Positions 25,637-35,044 of a DNA stretch of 64,000 nucleotides are shown in pieces. The stretch lies in contig NZ_CP059491.1 in the NCBI RefSeq assembly GCF_014041935.1, positions 4,712,001-4,776,000 on the forward strand, written 5' to 3'. The notes below the pieces were generated by a model. The model saw nothing but the letters and a program-made list of their open reading frames with translations, searched no databases and had not been told where the DNA came from. The position numbers and the translations under genes were made by a program. The stretch's first letter is position 1; every line of letters begins with the position of its first letter. The DNA is from Gordonia jinghuaiqii (lineage in GTDB: Bacteria > Actinomycetota > Actinomycetes > Mycobacteriales > Mycobacteriaceae).

Positions 25637-25704
25637 TTCCCGCCGAGTGGCTTCCTTCCCGCTAATTGGACCCAATTGGCGGGAAGGAAGCCACCCGGCG
25701 GGAA
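25637..25704. repeat. 68-bp dispersed palindrome, copy 1
   Basis: A near-perfect 68-bp palindrome with 34-base arms. The left arm starts TTCCCGCCGAGTGGCTTCC and continues TTCCCGCTAATTGGA; mismatches are only at 25646/25695, 25663/25678 and the centre. A second copy of identical length is at 49536. Paired positions differ between copies in a compensating way, so secondary structure seems selected. It does not code for protein. Confidence 0.85.
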
Positions 25705-25889
25705 GAAAACCGCGGTTCGGCGGAGACGAGTCGGCTGCGATGCTCTCGAATCCGGGACCGGTCTGTCCATCGAAGGTGAGATGGCCATGTCCGTTCGTCT
25801 CAAAGCGACACAGTTTGTGCCGTCGGCGGAGAATCTCCCTAGCCTGGAGGAAGCACCACCATCGGTCGGGGACAACCGAGGGAGAAACC

Positions 25890-26945
25890 ATGAAGGCATT
25901 GATCTTCCATGGACCAGGCCAGAAGAGTTGGGATGACGTGCCCGACCCCAAGATCCTGGAACCCACCGACGTCATCGTGAAGATGGATGCCACCACCATT
26001 TGCGGCACCGATCTGCACATCCTCAAGGGCGACGTGCCCGCTGTGCAGCCCGGGCGCATCCTGGGCCACGAAGGCGTCGGTACCATCACCGAAATCGGCA
26101 GTGCAGTAACCACTCTCGACGTCGGCGATCAGGTGATCCTGTCCTGCGTCTCGGCCTGCGGAAAATGCGACTTTTGCAAACACGGAGTCCACTCCCACTG
26201 CCTGGGCAGTGAGGGGGCGTCGGGGATCGGGTGGATCTTCGGGCACCTCATCGACGGGACCCAGGCGGAGTTCGTGCGGGTCCCCTACGCCGAGACCTCG
26301 GTGTACAAACTGCCCGCAGGCGTCACAGCCGAGCAGGGCGTCGTACTGAGCGACATCCTGCCGACCGGCCACGAGATCGGAGTGCGCTACGGCCACGTCA
26401 AGCCGGGTGACGTGGTGGCCGTCGTCGGTGCCGGACCGGTGGGTCTGGCCACCATCGCAACTTCGGGGCTGTACGGTCCCAGCCGCGTGATCGCCATCGA
26501 CCTCGACGCCAACCGTGTCGAACAGGCGAAGGCGTTCGGTGCGACGGATGGGGTCGTGTCCTCTGATTCGGATTGGAAAGACCAGGTCATGGCGATGACC
26601 GACGGGCTCGGCGTCGACGTCGCGGTCGAAGCGGTCGGTATCCCGCAGACGTTCCAGATGTGCCTGGACATCGTGCGGCCGGCGGGCAACGTCGCGAATG
26701 TCGGCGTGCACGGTGCTCCGGTCGAGTTCGCTCTACAGGACCTGTGGATCTCCAACATCAACGTGGCGATGGGCCTGGTGAACACCGACACCCTGGGCGT
26801 CCTGCTCAAACTCGTCGCGCAGCGTCGCATCGATCCGGACATCTTCGTCAGCCACCGATTCGCATTGGGCGACATCATCGAGGCCTACGACGTCTTCGGC
26901 CGCGCCGCCGAGACCAAGGCGCTGAAGGTGATCCTGCAGGCCTGA
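25890..26945 (+). CDS. Zinc-dependent alcohol dehydrogenase (MDR superfamily)
   Basis: 351 residues. The catalytic zinc site is seen in TTICGTDLHIL and ILGHEGVGTITEIG; the structural zinc site reads CVSACGKCDFCKHGVHSHC with four cysteines. The Rossmann motif is VAVVGAGPVGLATIA. It oxidises a primary or secondary alcohol, or reduces the carbonyl, with NAD(P). Preceded by GGGAGA and starting MKALIFHGPGQKSW; it resembles isopropanol/threonine-dehydrogenase-type MDRs. It is a single gene between two strong hairpins. The substrate is unknown. Confidence 0.88.
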   Translation: MKALIFHGPGQKSWDDVPDPKILEPTDVIVKMDATTICGTDLHILKGDVPAVQPGRILGHEGVGTITEIGSAVTTLDVGDQVILSCVSACGKCDFCKHGVHSHCLGSEGASGIGWIFGHLIDGTQAEFVRVPYAETSVYKLPAGVTAEQGVVLSDILPTGHEIGVRYGHVKPGDVVAVVGAGPVGLATIATSGLYGPSRVIAIDLDANRVEQAKAFGATDGVVSSDSDWKDQVMAMTDGLGVDVAVEAVGIPQTFQMCLDIVRPAGNVANVGVHGAPVEFALQDLWISNINVAMGLVNTDTLGVLLKLVAQRRIDPDIFVSHRFALGDIIEAYDVFGRAAETKALKVILQA

Positions 26946-26985
26946 CCCGCCACCGAAAAACCACCACCGAAAACCGCCACAAACG

Positions 26986-27022
26986 GACAGATCCATCGCC
27001 CCGGCGGGGCGATGGATCTGTC
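26986..27022. terminator. Bidirectional hairpin terminator
   Basis: Arms GACAGATCCATCGCCCC (26986-27002) and GGGGCGATGGATCTGTC (27006-27022) pair perfectly over 17 bp around a 3-base loop. The hairpin lies between the convergent alcohol dehydrogenase and SDR genes and can serve both. Confidence 0.88.
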
Positions 27023-27046
27023 GACAAACGGTGGGTGTGCGGCGGA

Positions 27047-27826
27047 CTACTTCGGTGGCATCCGGATGCCGCCGTCGACGCGGATGACCTCGGCGTTCAT
27101 GTAGCTGTTGGTCACCAGCTCCACGACCATCGAGGCGAGCTCGTCGGCCTGGCCCAGACGGTGCGGGAAGAGCACCGACTCACCCAGCTTGGCCTTGAAC
27201 GCATCGGCGGCTTCGCCTTCGCCGTAGATCGGGGTGTCGATGAGCCCCGGGGCGATGGTGTTGACGCGGATGCCGACCGCGGCCAGGTCACGCGCGACCG
27301 GCAGGGTCATGCCCACGACGCCACCCTTGGACGACGAGTACGACGCCTGGCCGATCTGGCCGTCGAACGCGGCGACGCTGGCCATGTTGACGATGGCACC
27401 GCGCTCACCGTGCGCGTCGAGCGGCTCGTTGCGGCTCATCGCGGTGGCGGCCAGACGGATGCAGTCGAAGGTACCGATCAGGTTGATCGCGATGACCTTC
27501 TTGTATGCGTCGAGGTTGTGCGCCGACCCGAACTCGCCGTCGCGTCCGATGGTGCGCTGCGCCCAGCCGATCCCTGCCGAGTTGACCAGCGCACGCAGCG
27601 GGCCGAGTTCCGTCGCGGCGTTGACTGCTGCCTCGATCTGCTCGGTCGAGGTCACGTCGACGCTGACGAACTGGCCGCCGATCTCCTTGGCGAGTTCTTC
27701 GCCCTTGTCTGCGTTGAGGTCGGCGACGACGACCTTCGCACCCTTGGCCGCCAGCTGGCGAGCCGCAGCTGCACCGATCCCCGACGCGCCACCTGTGACG
27801 ATTGCACTAGCTCCATTGATATCCAC
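27047..27826 (-). CDS. SDR, 3-hydroxyacyl-CoA dehydrogenase (type II)-like
   Basis: 259 residues from GTG 27826. The Rossmann motif TGGASGIGAAAARQL, the NAG-like NSAGIG, the catalytic pair YSSSK (ASYSSSKGGVVGM) and the end NAEVIRVDGGIRMPP are standard. Overall sequence resembles HSD17B10-type enzymes, which oxidise 3-hydroxy-2-methylacyl-CoA with NAD; Rv1144 is a likely mycobacterial relative. A perfect dyad lies 15 bases upstream of the start. The gene belongs with the local fatty-acid genes by function. Confidence 0.85.
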   Translation of the reverse strand: MDINGASAIVTGGASGIGAAAARQLAAKGAKVVVADLNADKGEELAKEIGGQFVSVDVTSTEQIEAAVNAATELGPLRALVNSAGIGWAQRTIGRDGEFGSAHNLDAYKKVIAINLIGTFDCIRLAATAMSRNEPLDAHGERGAIVNMASVAAFDGQIGQASYSSSKGGVVGMTLPVARDLAAVGIRVNTIAPGLIDTPIYGEGEAADAFKAKLGESVLFPHRLGQADELASMVVELVTNSYMNAEVIRVDGGIRMPPK

Positions 27827-27840
27827 GACTCGGAGCCTAT

Positions 27841-27858
27841 CGAGCGATCTATCGCTCG
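27841..27858. promoter_or_regulatory. Candidate TetR-type operator of the SDR gene
   Basis: CGAGCGAT-CT-ATCGCTCG is a perfect 18-bp dyad, 15 bases upstream of the SDR GTG, in the gap after the VanW gene. It differs from the TTACY-N4-RGTAA sites, so a different regulator is expected. Confidence 0.55.
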
Positions 27859-27889
27859 GTAAAGACCTTGAGCGAATCACTCCGACGGT

Positions 27890-29587
27890 CTACACGCACT
27901 TCACGATCGGCTCGGGCGCGTAGCGGACGGTGCGGGTGTACCGGTTGATCTCGCGGCCGGTCTTCGCGTCACGGATGATCCGCGTGTCCGACGTCGTGAA
28001 ACCCTTGCTACCGCTGCTGGGAATGCAGTCATCCCCGCGGGGCACCCTCACCCGCTCCGGGTCGGTGGTGGCGAATCGTTCGCCGGTGATCGATTCGACC
28101 TCGAAAGTCTCTGTTCCCCAGAGCTTCACGGTCACCGCCGACGGCGACCAGCTGGTCTCGATGAGAACGCCGTGACGAGTGTTGTTGCGGAACTTCAGAT
28201 CGATGGCGCCCTCGAACACCGTGGCCTCACGCGCCTCGGGATAACGCGAGATGTAGTAGGCGTGCTCGGTGTGGTCGACGTCCTCGAGACCGGCGAAGTA
28301 GGCCGCGTTGTACAACGTCGTGGCGAACTGCGAGATACCACCACCGACGGCCGTCGACGCGCGGCCGTGGTCGATGATCGTCGAGTCGACGTAACCCTGT
28401 TCGGCTCCGCGCGGACCCGTGTGCCCGTTGAGCGAGAACACCTTTCCGGGCAGGACCAGCGCGCCGTCGACCTCTGCGGCGACGAGTCGGATGTTCTCGC
28501 CGGATGCGCTCGAGAAGCCACCGGTGGTGTACTCGCTGATCAGTTCACGAACTCCGAGTTTGCGAGCGGCATCGGTGGTGAGTTTGGGTTCCACCTCGTC
28601 GTAGACGACGTCGACGGTGCGATCTCCGCCCCGGGCGGCGGCAGTCACGAGAGCCTCGAGGGTGCCGGCCCAGTCGATCGTGTAGCCGGGAACCGCGGGA
28701 ACCACCGTCGGCCGCCCACTCGCCAGGCTGAATTTCGCGCTGACCGCCGGGCGCTGCGACGGATCGAGGTCGGGAGCGAGCACCTTGCGGGCGAGCTTCT
28801 CATCGGCCCGGGGCTCGAGTCCGCCTCGGCCGTCCGGCCCGAAGGTCAGCATCGCCGCGATGTCGCCCGCGGGGACCTCGACAGTGCGTGTGCGACGGTC
28901 CACCAGACGCATCGGAGCCGACGTCGCGCGTTGTGCGGGGCCCGCCACCGTCGCGGCCACCACCTGCGCGCTGACTGTCGGGGAGAACGGCTCCATCGGC
29001 AACTCGACCGGCCTGCCGTCGAGCCAGCGGTCCACCAGGGTGGTCGCCGCGGCGTCGCGCGCGATGCGCTCGCCGGCGGCCGGCTGGTCGCCGACCGGAG
29101 TGGCGCCCTCGTAGTGCACGCCGCCTTCCACGGCCGCCTTCTCGAGCGATCCACGGTGTGCGTCGAGTGCGGCATCCATGGCGGCACGATCGAGCGTGAC
29201 CACGGGCTCGACGTCGTGATCGCGGCCGAAGAGCGCGGCGAAACGGGTGAGCACGTTCCGCGGCTGCTCGAGCATGTCGGCCCGCGTGGCCTCGGCGTCG
29301 AAGCTGAGTCCGAGCTCGGAGGGCGAGATCTCGGCGGAGCCCTCGGGTGTTCGGAGGATGACCGGCTGCTCCGAGCGCGCGGTCAGCTCATCGAGTACCG
29401 GATCGAGTTCGGAGGTGTCGCGGTTGCCCGCGTCGATCCCACCGATGACGGCGTTGCGCGGGGATTCGGAGCGAGTGGCGACGAACTCGGCCGCGAGGAC
29501 GAGGGTCACGACGGCGATCACGGCCAACACGGCCTGCGCAACACGACGTACTCGGCGAGCGCCTGTGGTCACAACTCCATCCATCAC
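27890..29587 (-). CDS. VanW-family protein with peptidoglycan-binding-like domains
   Basis: 565 residues. One N-terminal membrane helix (VAQAVLAVIAVVTLVLAAEFVAT) anchors an extracytoplasmic protein. Two repeats of the PG_binding_4 (YoaR) type occupy about residues 50-330. The VanW domain follows (EYTTGGFSSASGENIRLVAAEVDGALVLPGKVFSLNGHTGPRG, YVDSTIIDHGRASTAVGGGISQFATTLYNAAYFAGLE). VanW proteins occur with vancomycin-resistance genes, but most actinobacterial copies have unproven envelope roles. Nothing resembling other van genes is nearby. Confidence 0.85.
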   Translation of the reverse strand: MMDGVVTTGARRVRRVAQAVLAVIAVVTLVLAAEFVATRSESPRNAVIGGIDAGNRDTSELDPVLDELTARSEQPVILRTPEGSAEISPSELGLSFDAEATRADMLEQPRNVLTRFAALFGRDHDVEPVVTLDRAAMDAALDAHRGSLEKAAVEGGVHYEGATPVGDQPAAGERIARDAAATTLVDRWLDGRPVELPMEPFSPTVSAQVVAATVAGPAQRATSAPMRLVDRRTRTVEVPAGDIAAMLTFGPDGRGGLEPRADEKLARKVLAPDLDPSQRPAVSAKFSLASGRPTVVPAVPGYTIDWAGTLEALVTAAARGGDRTVDVVYDEVEPKLTTDAARKLGVRELISEYTTGGFSSASGENIRLVAAEVDGALVLPGKVFSLNGHTGPRGAEQGYVDSTIIDHGRASTAVGGGISQFATTLYNAAYFAGLEDVDHTEHAYYISRYPEAREATVFEGAIDLKFRNNTRHGVLIETSWSPSAVTVKLWGTETFEVESITGERFATTDPERVRVPRGDDCIPSSGSKGFTTSDTRIIRDAKTGREINRYTRTVRYAPEPIVKCV

Positions 29588-29885
29588 GGCTGACTACTGG
29601 GCCAGTCATGGGTGGCCGCAGAACTACGGGCGGGCAACTACTGCTTTTTCAAACGTAGGCGCTCCGACCGAGCTGTCGGGTCGGGGGTCTGACAGCTCAG
29701 CCGGAGCTGTAACCATATTTACGCTACTTTTCGGTCGGTGACATCTTCGGCTGCACATTCCGGCCGAATATGTGACGAAGTACCCCAATTCGTCCCGCAA
29801 AAGTGAGACGGATCGAGCGGACCGTCGCCGATCCGTCCCATTTGTACCATTCGTCGGTGCACCCTGCGCCCCATTGGGGGCGTGG
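29588..29885. other. Intergenic region between VanW and fadA2
   Basis: 298 bases with no credible gene. It holds a short inverted repeat (CTGTC at 29669-29673 and GACAG around 29690) and an A/T-rich tract (29700-29735). That tract probably contains the promoter of the leftward vanW gene. I see no shared operator here. Confidence 0.4.
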
Positions 29886-31211
29886 TCAGCCCTGAATGAT
29901 CGCGGTGACGCCCTGTCCACCCGCCGCGCAGATCGAGATCAGCGCACGACCGCCGCCGTTCTCCTTGATCTGCTTGGCCGCCTGGGCCACGATGCGTCCA
30001 CCGGTCGCGGCGAACGGATGGCCGGCCGCCAGCGACGAGCCGTTGACGTTGAGCTTGGACCGGTCGATCGAGCCGAGTGCCGAATCGAGACCGAGACGTT
30101 CCTTGCAGTACTCCTCGGACTCCCAGGCCTGCAGCGTCGCGAGCACCACGGACGCGAAGGCCTCGTGGATCTCGTAGAAGTCGAAGTCCTGCAAGGTGAG
30201 TCCGTTGCGTGCCAGCAGACGCGGCACCGCGTAGGTCGGCGCCATCAGCAGGCCATCGGGTCCGTTGACGTAGTCGACGGCAGCGGTCTCGCTGTCGACG
30301 AAGTACGCCAGCACCGGCAGTCCACGCTCGGCGGCCCACTCGTCGCTGGCCAGCAGCACAGTCGACGCACCGTCGGTGAGCGGCGTCGAGTTGCCCGCGG
30401 TCATGGTCGCGTCACCGAGCGAGACCCCGAAAACCGGCTTGAGCTTGGCGAGCTTCTCCGCGGTCGAGTCCCCGCGCAGGTTCTGGTCCCGGGTCAGGCC
30501 CATGAACGGGGTGATCAGGTCGTCGAAGAAGCCGTCGTCGTAGGCGGCCGCCATGCGCTGGTGGCTCAGTGCGGCGAGCTCGTCCTGGTCGGCGCGCTTG
30601 ATGCCGAACTCCTTGGCGGTGATGGCCGCGTGCTCGCCCATCGACATGCCGGTGCGGGGCTCACCATTCTGCGGGATCTCGATCCCGAGCTTGGTGAGCA
30701 GCTTCGCCGCACCCAGGATCTGGTCCTTGGTGCTGCGCGCGCGGTTGACCTCGAGGAGTTGCCGACGCAGACCCTCCCCGACGGCGATCGGCGCGTCGGA
30801 GGTGGTGTCGACGCCACCACCGACGGCGGCGTCGTAACGGCCGCGGGCGATCCCGTCGGCGACGGTGGTGATCGCCTGCAGACCCGTCCCACAGGCCTGC
30901 TGGATGTCGAAGGCGGGGGTGTAGGGCGACAGCGCCGAACCCAGCACGGACTCGCGGATGAGGTTGAAGTCGCGGGCGTGTTTGAGCACGGCGCCACCGG
31001 CCACCATGCCGAGCTGCTCGCCCTGCAGGCTGAACCGGCTCACCAGGCCGTCGAGGGCCGCGGTGAACATCTCCTGATTGCTGACCTTGGCGTATGCCTT
31101 GTCCTGGCGGGCAAACGGGATGCGGTTGCCGCCGAGGATCGCCACCGGTCGCTCGGGCCGGGTCGTGGGTTGGGCGGGCTTGAAGTCGGTCGTGCTGTTC
31201 TCTGCGGCCAC
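29886..31211 (-). CDS. fadA2: Acetyl-CoA acyltransferase (thiolase) FadA2
   Basis: 441 residues. Thiolase residues are all present: nucleophile Cys in [13 protein letters not shown], His in [10 protein letters not shown], and the C-terminal pair in [13 protein letters not shown] and [16 protein letters not shown]. It cleaves 3-ketoacyl-CoA with CoA in beta-oxidation. It aligns in place and order with M. tuberculosis Rv0243. It is divergent from fabG4, and the 89-base gap carries a TetR-type operator at 31252. Confidence 0.94.
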   Translation of the reverse strand: MAAENSTTDFKPAQPTTRPERPVAILGGNRIPFARQDKAYAKVSNQEMFTAALDGLVSRFSLQGEQLGMVAGGAVLKHARDFNLIRESVLGSALSPYTPAFDIQQACGTGLQAITTVADGIARGRYDAAVGGGVDTTSDAPIAVGEGLRRQLLEVNRARSTKDQILGAAKLLTKLGIEIPQNGEPRTGMSMGEHAAITAKEFGIKRADQDELAALSHQRMAAAYDDGFFDDLITPFMGLTRDQNLRGDSTAEKLAKLKPVFGVSLGDATMTAGNSTPLTDGASTVLLASDEWAAERGLPVLAYFVDSETAAVDYVNGPDGLLMAPTYAVPRLLARNGLTLQDFDFYEIHEAFASVVLATLQAWESEEYCKERLGLDSALGSIDRSKLNVNGSSLAAGHPFAATGGRIVAQAAKQIKENGGGRALISICAAGGQGVTAIIQG

Positions 31212-31251
31212 GTCGATCTCCCAGGGTCGTGTGCGGTATCTATAGCGTATT

Positions 31252-31267
31252 CTTACTCATCAGTAAG
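31252..31267. promoter_or_regulatory. Candidate TetR operator in the fadA2/fabG4 divergent promoter
   Basis: CTTACTCATCAGTAAG has perfect 6-bp arms (CTTACT/AGTAAG) around CATC. It lies 40 bases from the fadA2 start and 33 bases from the fabG4 start, so one bound dimer could control both directions. The same pattern occurs at 23591 and 50961. Confidence 0.65.
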
Positions 31268-31300
31268 TTCGTTGTCGAACGACAGTCAGAGGAGATCAAC

Positions 31301-32665
31301 GTGGCAGCCAACGGAAACACTGGCCTGTACTCGAGCTTCGTCCACTCCGCGCCCGGCGCATTCATCGCCAAACAGGCCGGGCTCCCCGTGCCGCCGCCGC
31401 TGCGGCGATACAAGGCGTCGGAGCCGCCACTACCGGGCCCGGTGCTGCTCGGCGGGTCCGGACGCCTCGTCGAACCGCTTCGCGAGATGCTCTCCACCGA
31501 GGACTACACCCTCATCCAGAACGCCACGACCGGCCGCAGTGCCGACAAATACGGCGGCCTGGTGTTCGACGCCACCGGCATCACCTCCCCCGCCGAGCTG
31601 CGTGCGCTCTTCGAGTTCTTCCAGCCGGCCATGCGATCGACCGCGCCGTGCGCCCGGTTCCTGGTGATCGGCACCACGCCCGAGCTCGTCACCGACCCGT
31701 CCGAGCGCGTCGCACAGCGCGCACTCGAGGGCTTCACCCGTTCGCTGGGCAAGGAGCTCCTGAAGGGCTCCACCGTCCAGCTCGTCTATGTCTCCCCCGA
31801 CGCCAAGACCGGCCTGACCGGCCTGGAATCGACCGTACGCTTCGTGCTGTCGGCCAAGTCGGCCTTCGTCGACGCCCAGGTCATCCGGGTGGGTGCGGCC
31901 GATGCGACCGCCCCGAAGAACTGGGACCGCCCACTCGAGGGCAAGGTCGCCGTGGTGACCGGTGCGGCACGCGGCATCGGCGCGACCATCGCCGAGGTCC
32001 TCTCCCGCGACGGAGCCCATGTCATCGCCGCCGACGTCCCGCAGGCAGGTGACGCGCTGTCGGAGACAGCGAACAAGGTCGGCGGCACCGCCTTCCCGCT
32101 CGACGTCACCGCACCCGACGCCGGGGCGAAGCTCGCCGAGCACGCCCTCGAACGCCACGGCGGTATCGACATCATCGTCAACAACGCCGGCATCACCCGC
32201 GACAAGCTGCTCGCCAACATGGACGACGCCCGCTGGGACGCGGTGATCGCGGTGAACCTCATCGCACCGCAGACCCTCGTCGAGACGTTGCTGGAGAAGG
32301 GTGCGCTGCGCGAGGGCGGCGCGGTCGTCGACGTGTCGTCGATCGCCGGTATCGCCGGCAATCGCGGTCAGACCAACTACGGGACCTCGAAGGCGGGTGT
32401 CATCGGCCTCGTCGACGCCTACGCGCCGATCCTCGCCGAGAAGGGAATCACGATCAACGCCGTGGCGCCGGGCTTCATCGAGACCAAGATGACCGCCGCG
32501 ATCCCCCTGGCCACGCGCGAGGCCGGACGTCTGATGAGCTCGCTGCAGCAGGGCGGACAGACCGTCGACGTCGCCGAAACCGTTGCCTACTTTGCCAATC
32601 CGGCGAGCAACGCGATCACCGGCAACGTGGTCCGCGTGTGCGGCCAGGGATTCCTGGGTGCCTGA
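31301..32665 (+). CDS. fabG4: 3-oxoacyl-thioester reductase FabG4 (high-molecular-weight type)
   Basis: 454 residues, the same length as M. tuberculosis FabG4 (Rv0242c). An N-terminal flavodoxin-like domain (about 1-200, no catalytic residues) precedes an SDR domain: [49 protein letters not shown] with Ser-Tyr-Lys. FabG4 reduces 3-ketoacyl-CoA or -ACP using NADH. GTG 31301 follows AGAGGAG. The stop overlaps the htdX start by one base (TGATG), so the two are translationally coupled. Confidence 0.95.
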   Translation: MAANGNTGLYSSFVHSAPGAFIAKQAGLPVPPPLRRYKASEPPLPGPVLLGGSGRLVEPLREMLSTEDYTLIQNATTGRSADKYGGLVFDATGITSPAELRALFEFFQPAMRSTAPCARFLVIGTTPELVTDPSERVAQRALEGFTRSLGKELLKGSTVQLVYVSPDAKTGLTGLESTVRFVLSAKSAFVDAQVIRVGAADATAPKNWDRPLEGKVAVVTGAARGIGATIAEVLSRDGAHVIAADVPQAGDALSETANKVGGTAFPLDVTAPDAGAKLAEHALERHGGIDIIVNNAGITRDKLLANMDDARWDAVIAVNLIAPQTLVETLLEKGALREGGAVVDVSSIAGIAGNRGQTNYGTSKAGVIGLVDAYAPILAEKGITINAVAPGFIETKMTAAIPLATREAGRLMSSLQQGGQTVDVAETVAYFANPASNAITGNVVRVCGQGFLGA

Positions 32666-33552
32666 TGGCCAAGACGATCACACTCCCGGCAGCACCCGGA
32701 ACCGGCGAGATCTACGGCAAGGCCGTCACCGCGCTACTGCCCGGCATCGGTAAGCCGCCGCGCGTACCGTCGGACGCGACCGCACCGGACACCCGCTACC
32801 GGCTCGACGATGTGCGGGTCGATCCCGCTGCGCTGCAGGCATATTGCCACGCGACGGGCCAGCGCTTCGGTGACACCCTGCCGCTGACCTACCCGTTCGT
32901 GCTGCAGTTCCCGGTGGTCATGAAGTTGATGACCTCCGACGAATTCCCCTTCGGCGCAGTCGGTTCGGTGCACATGACCAACCGGATCGAGCGCAAGCGA
33001 CCCATCGGGGCCGGCGAGCCGCTGAGCATCGTGACGCATGCGGAGAACCTGCGTGAACATCGCAAGGGCATGCTGATCGACGTGATCAGCGAGATCAGTG
33101 TGGGTACCGAGTTGGTGACGACGCAGACCGCGACCTTCCTCAAGCAGCAGCGCACCAGCCTGTCCGACGAGCCGCGCGGCCCGGAACCGAAGTCGAAGAC
33201 CCCGCCCCCGCCGGATGCGATCCTCGCCGTCGACCACAAGCGCATCCGTGCGTACGCCGCGGCGTCGGGTGACCGCAATCCGATCCACATGGGCAACCTG
33301 CCGGCCAAGGCCTTCGGATTCCCCAAGGCGATCGCACACGGAATGTGGAGTGCCGCCGCAGCTGTGGCAAACGTGGAGTCGCAACTGCCCGACGCCGTCA
33401 CCTACGACGTCCGGTTCGGCAAGCCGATCCTGTTGCCCGCCAAGGTGAATCTCTACACACGCCGCATCCACGGCCACGGCAGCTTCGACATCTCGATCCG
33501 CGACCGCCGCAAGGGATTCCCGCACCTCACCGCGACCACGCGGGAGGGCTGA
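32665..33552 (+). CDS. htdX: MaoC-type (3R)-hydroxyacyl dehydratase HtdX
   Basis: 295 residues in double-hotdog form. The second hotdog has the R-hydratase motif AASGDRNPIHMGNLPAKAFGFPKAIAHGM with the Asp/His pair. It hydrates or dehydrates (R)-3-hydroxyacyl-thioesters and pairs with fabG4, as Rv0241c/Rv0242c do. The start overlaps the fabG4 stop. Bases 32991-33552 are repeated, in decayed form, at 49075-49519, on the far side of a 16-kb block absent from the M. tuberculosis order, so this gene is the attachment point of the island. Confidence 0.94.
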   Translation: MAKTITLPAAPGTGEIYGKAVTALLPGIGKPPRVPSDATAPDTRYRLDDVRVDPAALQAYCHATGQRFGDTLPLTYPFVLQFPVVMKLMTSDEFPFGAVGSVHMTNRIERKRPIGAGEPLSIVTHAENLREHRKGMLIDVISEISVGTELVTTQTATFLKQQRTSLSDEPRGPEPKSKTPPPPDAILAVDHKRIRAYAAASGDRNPIHMGNLPAKAFGFPKAIAHGMWSAAAAVANVESQLPDAVTYDVRFGKPILLPAKVNLYTRRIHGHGSFDISIRDRRKGFPHLTATTREG

Positions 33553-33837
33553 GCACCACGGCGCGCTCAGGCGACGTACCGCCGTCTGAGCGTGCCGGCT
33601 ACGCGCTCGTTGCACAGCCAAGTGCGGTCGATGTCGTATGGGCACTCATCCGCGGCAGCCGAGAACGGACTGTCACATGGGCCGTTGACGAGTTGGCGCT
33701 TATTGCTGTCAAGCAATACGGAAGGGCCGGTCCCTGCGCCACGTCGGACGTCCAGAACCGGCCCCGCCAGGTTGAAGTGGCGATGTCTATCGGTCGGCGC
33801 TCCACCTCTTCTTCGGGGAGGTGTGGCACCGCCTCGT
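33553..33837. other. Left junction of the island, no gene seen
   Basis: 285 bases. An imperfect hairpin with arms CGCTCAG (33564-33570) and CTGAGCG (33586-33592) probably terminates fabG4-htdX. A second inverted pair, GGGCCGGT (about 33725) and ACCGGCCC (about 33760), lies before the leftward alcohol dehydrogenase stop and may be its terminator. I see no integrase or transposase remnant. Confidence 0.45.
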
Positions 33838-34959
33838 TCACTCGTCGTAGACGATGAGACCGCGAATGTTCTTGCCCTCGCGCAGATCGGCGACTGCCTG
33901 GTTGATGTCTTCGAGCTTGTAGCGGGTGGTGACGAGCTCGTCGAGTTTGAGATCGCCGCGCATGTAGAGGTCGAGCAGCATGGGGATATCGTTTCGTGGG
34001 GCACACGATCCGAAGAGGGCACCCTGGAATCGCTTACCCGACATGGTGAGTTCGAGAAGGTTGATGCTGATCTCGGTCTGCAGGGCCGGCGCTGCGGAGG
34101 TGCACACCATCACGCCGCCCTTACGAACGAGTGCGTTCATGCCCTGGATCAGTTTGCCGTCTCCGACACCGACGGTGAAGATCGCCCGGTCGGCAAGCCG
34201 CCCGTTGGTGATGTCCTCGACGATGGCGAGCGCTTCGTCGGCGTCGGTGGCGGTGTGGGTGGCACCGAACTCGAGCGCCTTTTCACGCTTGGATGCGACC
34301 GGGTCGACAGCGACGATCTGGGTTGCGCCGGCGAACTTCGCGCCCTGCACTGCGTTCATGCCGACGCCGCCGACTCCGAATACGACGACTGTGTCGCCGA
34401 TCTGGGTTTCGGCAGCATAGACGGCCGAGCCCCAACCGGTGGGCACTCCGCAGCCGACGAGGGCTGCCTTGTCAAGAGGGATCGACTTGTCGATTTTGAT
34501 CACAGAGTTGAGCGGTGCCACGACATAGGGACTGAACGTGCCCAGAAAGCACATTGCGCCGACGCCCTTGCCACGAGCGTGTACGCGATGGTCTCCGTCG
34601 AGTGTCACACCCCCGAGCACGCCGGCACCGAGGTCGCACAGGTTCTGGTCGCCGGCGACGCACGGGATGCACTTTCCGCAGGCGGGCAGAAACGAGAAGA
34701 CAACATGGTCGCCTACCTCGAGATCGGTGACGCCGGGCCCAACTTTCTCGACGACGCCAGCACCTTCATGGCCACCGAGTAGCGGCGCCCAGTCCAGTGG
34801 GATGTCGCCGGTGTCGACGTGATCATCGGAGTGACAGATGCCGGTGGCGGCGAGCTTGACCAGGACTTCGTTGTGGTTGGGGTCGTCGATTTCGATCTCT
34901 TCGACGCTCCACCCCGAGTTTGTTCCGGGCTCCCAGAGGAGCGCTCCCTTGGTTTTCAT
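33838..34959 (-). CDS. NDMA-dependent (mycofactocin-associated) zinc alcohol dehydrogenase
   Basis: 373 residues. Zinc ligands appear in TGICHSDDHVDTGDIP, LLGGHEGAGVVEKVG and the four-cysteine loop CGKCIPCVAGDQNLC. The Rossmann motif is VVVFGVGGVGMNAVQGA, and the C-terminus is typical (NIRGLIVYDE). It is colinear with M. tuberculosis AdhB (Rv0761c) and the TIGR03989 family, whose tightly bound NAD is recycled through mycofactocin; in vitro the dye NDMA is used. It would oxidise an alcohol intermediate of the island pathway to an aldehyde. It is divergent from the luciferase-like monooxygenase. Confidence 0.88.
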   Translation of the reverse strand: MKTKGALLWEPGTNSGWSVEEIEIDDPNHNEVLVKLAATGICHSDDHVDTGDIPLDWAPLLGGHEGAGVVEKVGPGVTDLEVGDHVVFSFLPACGKCIPCVAGDQNLCDLGAGVLGGVTLDGDHRVHARGKGVGAMCFLGTFSPYVVAPLNSVIKIDKSIPLDKAALVGCGVPTGWGSAVYAAETQIGDTVVVFGVGGVGMNAVQGAKFAGATQIVAVDPVASKREKALEFGATHTATDADEALAIVEDITNGRLADRAIFTVGVGDGKLIQGMNALVRKGGVMVCTSAAPALQTEISINLLELTMSGKRFQGALFGSCAPRNDIPMLLDLYMRGDLKLDELVTTRYKLEDINQAVADLREGKNIRGLIVYDE

Positions 34960-35044
34960 GTTCCTGATCTCCTTATCGACAGTGTGTGATTTCTGCTACA
35001 TGTTTTCTATCATTACAAGGATTACATAGGCAAGGAGATGATGG
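34960..35044. promoter_or_regulatory. A/T-rich divergent promoter, alcohol dehydrogenase / monooxygenase
   Basis: 85 bases rich in A/T. It contains CTATCA at 35008-35013 and TTACATAG at 35022-35029; similar half-sites occur in the promoters at 37885 and 44127. AAGGAG at 35032-35037 is the ribosome site of the monooxygenase. Confidence 0.45.

Noticed and set aside
26573..27862. 429-codon plus-strand frame over the SDR gene
   Set aside because: Antisense shadow of the SDR gene, which has all catalytic motifs on the minus strand.
33553..33837. Transposase or integrase remnant at the left island junction
   Set aside because: All frames of the junction were read. None shows recognisable transposase or integrase motifs, and no terminal inverted repeats or target duplications other than htdX were found.
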